This document shows, piece after piece, positions 25,235 to 30,033 of a DNA stretch of 30,033 bases. The DNA is from DATDOY01 sp035293045 (GTDB lineage: Bacteria > Actinomycetota > Acidimicrobiia > IMCC26256 > JACPCJ01), in contig DATDOY010000076.1 in the NCBI GenBank assembly GCA_035293045.1, forward strand, positions 1 through 30,033, given 5' to 3'. Position 1 is the stretch's first letter. Every line of letters begins with the position of its first letter. The position numbers and the translations under genes were made by a program. The notes under the pieces were generated by a model that saw only the letters and a program-made list of their open reading frames with translations, had not been told where the DNA came from and did not search any database.

Positions 25235-26004
25235 GCACCGCCGCCCCGCCGGTTCCCCCGGCGGTCGCGCGCCAACGCAACGCGATCCTCGTGACGCTTC
25301 TCGTCCTCGCGGCGATCGGCTGGATCGTGTTCCTACGGGAGGCGACGGACCCCATGGGGATGGGCGACTCCATGGGGCCCGCACTCACCATGGGCGGCTC
25401 GTGGCCGCTCTTTCTGGCGATGTGGGTGGCCATGATGGTCGCCATGATGTTTCCGGCCGCGGCCCCGATGGTCGTGATGTACGGCCGCATGCGTCAAAGC
25501 GATCCGCTGTCTGTTGCGCTCTTCACGGGGTCGTACATCGTCCTGTGGTTCGTCTTTGGGTTGGTCGCCTATGTCGTGAGCGCGGGGGTCGAGACGGCCG
25601 CGTCCCGGTCGGAATGGGTCGCCATGAACTGGGGGCGGGCAGGCGGCGGGCTGTTGGTCATGGCCGGCGTCTACCAGCTCACACCCCTGAAGGACATTTG
25701 CCTGCGGCATTGTCGGACGCCGCTGTCCTTCGTCATGACGCGGTGGAGCGACGGTCGCGTTGGTGCCTTGCGGATGGGCCTCTCGCACGGCGTGTACTGC
25801 GTCGGGTGCTGCTGGCTGCTGTTCCTCATCCTGATCCCGCTCGGCGTGATGAACGTCGCCGCCATGGTCGCCGTGGCCGCCCTGGTGTTCGCAGAGAAGG
25901 TGGTGCCCGCGGGACGCGTCGTCGGCATCGTTGCCGCGGCGGCCATGGTCGGCTTCGGCCTGGCGGTGATCGTGGAGCCGTCGCTCCTGCCGACGGTCGC
26001 GTAG
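25222..26004 (+). CDS. DUF2182 multi-pass membrane protein
   Basis: A 260-residue membrane protein with about seven helices. Family landmarks are MWVAMMVAMMFPAAAPMVV, GVYQLTPLKDICLRHCRTP and GLSHGVYCVGCCWLLF; Met, His and Cys clusters in and between helices would suit copper or another soft metal. The family has been described as putative metal-binding membrane protein. The GTG at 25222 is chosen because it overlaps the DUF1326 stop region by 13 nt and gives a short hydrophilic leader before the first helix (AILVTLLVLAAIGWIVFL). A palindromic hairpin follows the stop codon. It is likely co-translated with DUF1326. Confidence 0.88.
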   Translation: MGRLSTAAPPVPPAVARQRNAILVTLLVLAAIGWIVFLREATDPMGMGDSMGPALTMGGSWPLFLAMWVAMMVAMMFPAAAPMVVMYGRMRQSDPLSVALFTGSYIVLWFVFGLVAYVVSAGVETAASRSEWVAMNWGRAGGGLLVMAGVYQLTPLKDICLRHCRTPLSFVMTRWSDGRVGALRMGLSHGVYCVGCCWLLFLILIPLGVMNVAAMVAVAALVFAEKVVPAGRVVGIVAAAAMVGFGLAVIVEPSLLPTVA

Positions 26005-26006
26005 GC

Positions 26007-26024
26007 CCGCCAAGCGCTTGGCGG
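26007..26024 (+). terminator. Terminator-like palindrome after DUF2182
   Basis: CCGCCAAGCGCTTGGCGG is a perfect 18-bp palindrome 2 nt after the stop codon. It would form a 7-bp stem with a GCGC loop. No U-tract. Confidence 0.6.
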
Positions 26025-26162
26025 AACTGCCCGCTCGCCGGGTGGCGCGGTGGTGAGCGTGGTGTGCCGTGGCCGTCGGCACGTGGTGCACCACCTCAGC
26101 CCCGACGAGAAGACGCGCCTCCTCGGGAGCGCCTCTACCGTGCGACCGGCCTCGAGGTCTTG

Positions 26163-26203
26163 GAGCGGACGACGCGTCTCGAACCCGCGACCCTCACCTT
26201 GGC
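26163..26203 (-). pseudogene. tRNA-Gly 3' half fragment, possible att site
   Basis: This 41-nt stretch matches the 3' half of the intact tRNA-Gly at 28107-28179 in the same orientation. GCGGACGACG and a 24-nt block from the T arm to the anticodon loop are identical, with three mismatches between them. It stops at the anticodon region. The 5' half is absent, so it cannot be a functional tRNA. Confidence 0.8.
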
Positions 26204-26301
26204 CATGCGCTCGGATCGCCGCTCTGACGGGGTTTCGTGCGCAAACGACGGCGTGGTGGGTGGGTGATGCGGTCGAGTGCCCGCGCCTGCGGTCCAAAGT
26301 C

Positions 26302-26334
26302 GGTTGGCAAACAGTTGGCAAACGGTTGGCAGGA
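26302..26334. repeat. Three tandem 11-bp repeats
   Basis: GGTTGGCAAAC (26302-26312), AGTTGGCAAAC (26313-26323) and GGTTGGCAGGA (26324-26334) follow each other with no gap. One period is about one helical turn, so bound proteins would sit on the same DNA face. They could be integrase arm sites or an operator for the amidase gene. Confidence 0.6.
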
Positions 26335-26398
26335 ATCGAGCCCCGGTAGGAACCATCCTCGCCCGTCGGCCCGCTCAGCGGTCGGGTACATTCCGGCG

Positions 26399-27838
26399 AT
26401 GAGTGACCTGTCGTCGCTCGACGCCGTCGATCAGGCCGGAGCCGTCGCCCGCGGAGACCTCTCGCCGCTCGAACTCGTCGACGCTGCCATCGCCGCCATC
26501 GAAGCCGTCGACCCCGCTGTGGAAGCCACGCTGTTCCCGCGTTTCGACATGGCGCGGGAGGAGGCCCGGACCCTCCCCGAGGGCGGCGCGTTCCGGGGCG
26601 TGCCCATCCTGGTAAAGGACCTCCTTCACCACGTCGCGGGCGAGCCGTTCCACGAAGGCTGCGCCGGGGTAGCGGGACGAAAATACGTTGCCGGCTCGGA
26701 CACGGTGTTCGTGGACAAGCTCCGGCGGGCTGGTTTCGTCATCCTGGGCAAGACGAAGTGCTCGGAGTTCGGCATCCTTCCCACGGCCGAGCCCGCCCTG
26801 TACCCGCCGTCGAGGAACCCATGGGATCTCGAACGGACGGTGATGGGGTCCAGCGGTGGCTCGGGCGCCGCCGTGGCGGCTCGGATGGTCGCCGTTGCCA
26901 CAGGCAACGACCTGGGCGGCTCGCTCCGGACCCCTGCATCAGCGTGCGGGGTCGTCGGTCTCAAGCCGTCGCGCGGGAGGGTGTCGCTGGCCCCCGATTT
27001 CGGGGACGTCGTGGGTGGACACGTCAGTGAGCACGTGATCACTCGTTCGGTACGAGACGCGGCCGCGGTGCTCGACCACGTGTGTGGACCGGTCGCCGGG
27101 GACCCCTACGCTTTCGCGGAACCCGACGTACCGTTTGCCAGCGTGATCGAACGTGGGCCGAATCGCCTGCGAATCGGCAGGCTGGTCGACCCGCCAGGGG
27201 GCCTGGGCGTGGTCGATCCATCGTGCGTCGAGGCGGTCGACGCGGCCCTGCGAACGCTGGCGGAACTGGGGCATTCCGTCGAGGATTCGGCACCTGACGC
27301 ACTCAGCGACGAGGCCCTGGGCGTCCGGTCGCTCGAGATCGCGGCCGCCTACGCTGAGTTCGCCCTCGACTGGTGGCGCCGGACGCTGGGCGACGCCCTC
27401 GCCGAGGACGACGTCGAACCGCTCACCTGGTGGTTGACCGAATTCTCCCGGAGCCGCGGCATCGCCGATCACCTCGCCACGATGGAGTGGGTGCATGCCT
27501 TCACCCGGCGGGTCGCTGCATGGTGGGAGCTGGGGTTCGACCTCCTCGTGACGCCCACCATGGCCGTGCCGCCCCCGCGGATCGGATGGGCGGCCGTGGA
27601 TCCGGCGAATCCACTGGCCACCATGTTCAAGGTCGGCGAAACCACCCCGTTCACGATGGTGTGGAACATGACGGGTTCACCAGCGATCTCGCTGCCACTC
27701 CACCACACGGGGGCGGGACTCCCCATCGGCGTCCAGCTTGTTGCCCAGATGGGCCGCGAGGACCACCTCCTCGCCACGGCAGCCCAGCTCGAAACCAGCC
27801 TGCCATGGTGCGAGCGCCATCCACCCGTCTGCGCGTGA
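26399..27838 (+). CDS. Amidase signature family hydrolase
   Basis: A 479-residue amidase signature enzyme. The Ser-cisSer-Lys triad is visible as Lys73 in ILVKDLL, Ser151 in MGSSGGSGAA and Ser175 in GNDLGGSLRTP; the 24-residue gap between the two serines matches the family. VVGLKPSRGRVS and the C-terminal WNMTGSPAISLPLHHTG and GVQLVAQMGREDHLL are further signatures. It cleaves amides; the substrate is not predictable. There are no GatB or GatC partners nearby, and GatA sequences differ, so a tRNA amidotransferase role is unlikely. The ATG at 26399 begins where the family homology does. No Shine-Dalgarno is evident; a TACATT 7 nt upstream suggests a leaderless mRNA. It lies between the two tRNA-Gly copies. 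Confidence 0.9.
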   Translation: MSDLSSLDAVDQAGAVARGDLSPLELVDAAIAAIEAVDPAVEATLFPRFDMAREEARTLPEGGAFRGVPILVKDLLHHVAGEPFHEGCAGVAGRKYVAGSDTVFVDKLRRAGFVILGKTKCSEFGILPTAEPALYPPSRNPWDLERTVMGSSGGSGAAVAARMVAVATGNDLGGSLRTPASACGVVGLKPSRGRVSLAPDFGDVVGGHVSEHVITRSVRDAAAVLDHVCGPVAGDPYAFAEPDVPFASVIERGPNRLRIGRLVDPPGGLGVVDPSCVEAVDAALRTLAELGHSVEDSAPDALSDEALGVRSLEIAAAYAEFALDWWRRTLGDALAEDDVEPLTWWLTEFSRSRGIADHLATMEWVHAFTRRVAAWWELGFDLLVTPTMAVPPPRIGWAAVDPANPLATMFKVGETTPFTMVWNMTGSPAISLPLHHTGAGLPIGVQLVAQMGREDHLLATAAQLETSLPWCERHPPVCA

Positions 27839-28106
27839 CGGTTTGCCCGCTGGCCCTGGACCGCGAACGTCGAGGACTATTGCCCCCCACCAGGTACGCG
27901 ACCCGCGAACCTTGCCCGGGGACCGTCCGAACTCCGGCTTTCGTCCCGCACCTCGCGCTGGAACGGGGCGACCCGACTGGGGGAAGTCGTGGATTCGTGG
28001 AGCGGACGACAGTGCGCGGATGACGGTGTGTGACGTCAGGAAATAGGAACGGGTGTCGCGCGTCTGAGCGTTCGCCATGTTTCCGATGTCTCGCGACATC
28101 ACAGAG
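27839..28106. other. Gene-free region before tRNA-Gly
   Basis: No supported coding sequence. It carries TGGAGCGGACGAC at 27998-28010, a 13-nt exact copy of the start of the tRNA-Gly fragment at 26161-26173 and its flank, which may be a second integration scar. Confidence 0.5.
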
Positions 28107-28179
28107 AGCGGACGACGGGATTCGAACCCGCGACCCTCACCTTGGCAAGGTGATGCTCTACCAGCTGAGCCACGTCCGC
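28107..28179 (-). tRNA. tRNA-Gly (anticodon GCC)
   Basis: On the minus strand a complete cloverleaf: the acceptor stem pairs GCGGACG (28179-28173) with CGTCCGC (28114-28108), D arm GCTCAGCTGGTAGAGC, anticodon loop TTGCCAA, T arm GGGTTCGAATCCC. The discriminator is U, usual for bacterial tRNA-Gly(GCC). No encoded CCA. Confidence 0.96.
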
Positions 28180-28290
28180 GCGGAGGGTCAGGTTATCAAA
28201 GCCCTTTCCGAGCGACGAAGGGTTCGCGTCCCCGGCTTGCGTCCCACCAGGTGCCGCATCGGGCCCACAGCGGGACAGAAGTGGAGCTCG

Positions 28291-29232
28291 CTACGTACCG
28301 GTGAGTTTGGCGACGATCGGGGCGAAGGCCTCCATCACGTCACCCTGGAGCGTCACATACGAGACGCCGAATTTCTCGCGCCGCTCGTGGAGCTCGTCGA
28401 TGATCTGTCCCTCGGTGCCCACCAGCACGTGCGGGATCGCCGCCGCCTCGGCCGGCGTGATGCCGAACATCGGTGCCATCGACTCGATCAGCGAATCGCG
28501 ATCCTCGGTGATCGTCGCCATGAACACCAGCACGTTGAACTCGATGTCGTCGAAGCGGTCGCCGGCCGCCGCGCGAATCCAGTCGAGCTTCTCAAGGGTG
28601 GCCTGCTCAGTTGCGGTCTTCGCTGCGTCGATCCCCACCTCGCCGGCCCGCAGGTTGGCATTCAGCCCGATGATGTCCGCCTCGCGCGCCGCGATCGTGA
28701 GCACACGCTGCCCTCCCCCGCCGATGAGGATCGGAGGGCGGGGTTGCTGGACCGGCTTCGGGAAGCCCTCGAGGTTGGTGATCGTGTAGTGCTCGCCTGC
28801 GTGCGAGAACGGGCCGGTCTCCCACAGGCCCTTCACGATGCGCAGGCCCTCCTCGAAGCGATCGATGCGCACGCCGGGCGGGTCATAGGGGATTCCGCTG
28901 GCGTCGTAGTCCGTGCGTTGCCACCCCGCGCCGAGGCCGAACTCGAGGCGCCCGTCCGACAACACGTCGAGAGTGGCGGCCTCCTTCGCCAGGACGACCG
29001 GGTGCTTGTAGTCGTTGTCGAAGACCAGCGAACCGATGCGCAGGGTGGACGTGGCGTCGGCCGCCGCCATCATGGCCGGCATCGGGGCGAACTCGTCGTT
29101 GACGAAGTGGTCTGGCATCGCCAGGGTCGAGAACCCGAGATCCTCGGCCTTGCGGGCCAATTCGGCCCACTCCGTGGACGAGCCCGCCTTCGAGATCTGG
29201 ATCCCGAACCGGAATTTGCGGTCGTGCGCCAT
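28291..29232 (-). CDS. LLM class F420-dependent oxidoreductase
   Basis: A 313-residue luciferase-like monooxygenase-fold protein. KFRFGIQISKAGSSTEWAELARKAEDLGF, TLAMPDHFVNDEFAPM, LRIGSLVFDNDYKHPVVLAKEAATLDVLSDGRLEFGLGAGW are typical of actinobacterial F420-dependent members, with PPILIGGGGQRVL in the middle. The substrate is not known. The enzyme would bind reduced or oxidised F420; FMN cannot be excluded. The ATG at 29232 has GGGGAGGA upstream and starts the family homology; an in-frame extension to 29337 is antiphase to dut. It is followed downstream by tRNA-Gly with 110 bp between. Confidence 0.9.
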   Translation of the reverse strand: MAHDRKFRFGIQISKAGSSTEWAELARKAEDLGFSTLAMPDHFVNDEFAPMPAMMAAADATSTLRIGSLVFDNDYKHPVVLAKEAATLDVLSDGRLEFGLGAGWQRTDYDASGIPYDPPGVRIDRFEEGLRIVKGLWETGPFSHAGEHYTITNLEGFPKPVQQPRPPILIGGGGQRVLTIAAREADIIGLNANLRAGEVGIDAAKTATEQATLEKLDWIRAAAGDRFDDIEFNVLVFMATITEDRDSLIESMAPMFGITPAEAAAIPHVLVGTEGQIIDELHERREKFGVSYVTLQGDVMEAFAPIVAKLTGT

Positions 29233-29267
29233 GCGTCCTCCCCGACGATTGATGCGGAGGGAACCTA

Positions 29268-29720
29268 TCAGCGGCCGGTTGAACCGAACCCGCCCTCCCC
29301 GCGAGCACTGTCGGGAAGATCGTCCACGATCTGCCACGCCACCTCGGCGACCCGCTGGATCACGAGTTGGGCGATGCGGTCGCCCCGGTGGACCTCGTAT
29401 TTCTCCGCCGCGTCAAGGTTGACGAGGATGACGCGGATCTCGTCGCGGTAGCCGGAGTCGATGAGGCCCGGAGTGTTGAGGCACGTGACGCCGTGGCGAA
29501 GAGCCAACCCCGACCGGGGCTGGACGAAACCCGCGAAGCCCGCAGGGATGGCGACGGCCACGCCCGTCGGCACGGCAGCCCGGCCGCCGCCAGGTTCGAG
29601 GATGACGTCCTCGCGGGCCACGAGGTCGTACCCGGCGTCGTGGGGATGTCCCTGAGCCGGAAGGGGCAGGTCGGGATCCAGTTGCGTGATGGCGATCTCG
29701 AGAGGGCCTTCGGAGGGCAC
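29268..29720 (-). CDS. dut: Deoxyuridine triphosphate nucleotidohydrolase (dUTPase)
   Basis: A 150-residue trimeric-type dUTPase that hydrolyses dUTP to dUMP, keeping uracil out of DNA and feeding dTMP synthesis. All five motifs are present: HDAGYDL (I), PRSGLALRHG (II), GLIDSGYRDEIRV (III), RGDRIAQLVI (IV) and RGEGGFGSTG (V). The start is GTG at 29720; an in-frame stop codon four codons upstream rules out anything longer. There is no good Shine-Dalgarno. It begins 9 nt after the stop of the GYW-repeat gene, so it may be translated in the same message. Confidence 0.95.
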   Translation of the reverse strand: MPSEGPLEIAITQLDPDLPLPAQGHPHDAGYDLVAREDVILEPGGGRAAVPTGVAVAIPAGFAGFVQPRSGLALRHGVTCLNTPGLIDSGYRDEIRVILVNLDAAEKYEVHRGDRIAQLVIQRVAEVAWQIVDDLPDSARGEGGFGSTGR

Positions 29721-29729
29721 CCCAGGAGA

Positions 29730-30033
29730 CTAGGCGGCGAGCGTCATCCCGACGGCTCGCGCGTGCTGGATCCCGCCGACGTCCATCGCTCCGAGGTAGC
29801 GGGCGTCGCCGAAACTCCAGACCCTCCCGTCCGTCCCGATCATCCAGTAGCCCTGACCTGTGGCCGAGGCGGTCACGGCCACCACGTCGGCCCATTCACA
29901 GAGCCCGACGCCCGGCACGGACCCGAAGTAGCGGGCGTCACCGAAGGCGAACACGCCGCCCCGCTGGTCGACGATCCAGTAGCCGCCGCCGTCGGGCGCC
30001 GCCGCGATCCCGGCTACGCCGACGCGACCTTGG
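29730..30033 (-). CDS. GYW/FGDAR repeat protein, 5' end outside the window
   Basis: The last 100 codons of a longer gene; the frame is open to the window edge. Two repeat units are visible, GYWIVDQRGGVFAFGDAR and GYWMIGTDGRVWSFGDAR, each followed by Y(F/L)G(S/A) and a linker with conserved Gly and Ala. Tandem units of this GYWxV..DGGVFxFGDA type are common in secreted or surface proteins of Acidimicrobiia and related actinobacteria, and probably form a beta-propeller-like fold. Each unit here is about 45-50 residues. Whether a signal peptide or catalytic domain exists upstream cannot be seen. Confidence 0.75.
   Translation of the reverse strand, partial: QGRVGVAGIAAAPDGGGYWIVDQRGGVFAFGDARYFGSVPGVGLCEWADVVAVTASATGQGYWMIGTDGRVWSFGDARYLGAMDVGGIQHARAVGMTLAA

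Larger units (their letters stand above)
26005..26398. other. 394-bp gene-free region with tRNA fragment and repeats
   Basis: No convincing coding sequence is present. It holds a terminator-like palindrome at its left end, GTGGTGCACCAC (12-bp palindrome, 26083-26094), a tRNA-Gly 3' fragment (26163-26203) and three tandem 11-bp repeats (26302-26334). A TACATT at 26387-26392 could be a -10 element for the amidase gene. Confidence 0.6.

Noticed and set aside
26050..26349. 99-codon plus-strand ORF with SGRRVSNPRPSPW
   Set aside because: This peptide is what a tRNA-Gly 3' half gives when translated. It is a tRNA fragment, not a protein.
26331..26350. AGGAATCGAGCCCCGG as a second tRNA T-arm remnant
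   Set aside because: On the minus strand it has a TCGATTCC-like loop, but the flanking bases do not pair as a T stem.
28077..28304. 75-codon ORF with SGRRDSNPRPSPWQGDA
   Set aside because: It is read through the intact tRNA-Gly gene and is spurious.

Overview
The window is GC-rich, densely packed bacterial DNA that looks like an actinobacterial chromosome. The best guess is the class Acidimicrobiia or a near relative. The support is indirect: strong GC3 bias, GTG starts, an ergothioneine operon, an F420-type LLM oxidoreductase, an actinobacterial Tad pilus locus, an LPRTG-anchored surface protein and a secreted protein with GYW...FGDAR repeats. The class call is inference; no rRNA or other phylogenetic marker is present.

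Left part (1-2031): tRNA-Cys and a VOC (glyoxalase-fold) protein on the minus strand, then a divergent alpha/beta hydrolase on the plus strand. Positions 2201-14029 form one long plus-strand pilus region. It starts with a translationally coupled histidine kinase/response regulator pair. Two Flp pilins, each followed by a strong hairpin, come next, then TadE, a TadG-like protein, CpaB, a CpaE/TadZ ATPase, the TadA/CpaF motor, a von Willebrand A domain fused to TadB, and TadC. The last gene overlaps tadC and encodes a stand-alone DnaB-type RecA-core ATPase, which is not a standard Tad component. No prepilin peptidase or secretin is in the window.

Positions 14034-18500 (minus) hold egtA-egtB-egtC-egtD, which would make glutamyl-cysteine, hercynine and the sulfoxide intermediates of ergothioneine. 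The genes overlap or nearly touch, and egtE is absent. Upstream of it, also on the minus strand, is an Asn/Gly-rich LPRTG surface protein (18748-19524) with an unusually structured leader and a nearby 16-bp AT-rich palindrome. Positions 19818-22372 (minus) are a copper operon, csoR-copA, with CsoR-like GC-rich inverted repeats in front. nhaA is divergent from it.

Right part: an SRPBCC protein, then a DUF1326/DUF2182 gene pair with cysteine-rich motifs. A 394-bp gap follows that carries a 3' fragment of tRNA-Gly and three tandem 11-bp repeats. Then come an amidase, the intact tRNA-Gly, an F420-type LLM oxidoreductase, dUTPase, and the 3' end of a GYW-repeat protein cut by the window edge. The tRNA-Gly fragment and the intact tRNA-Gly lie in the same orientation about 1.9 kb apart, as att sites of a small or decayed integrated element would.
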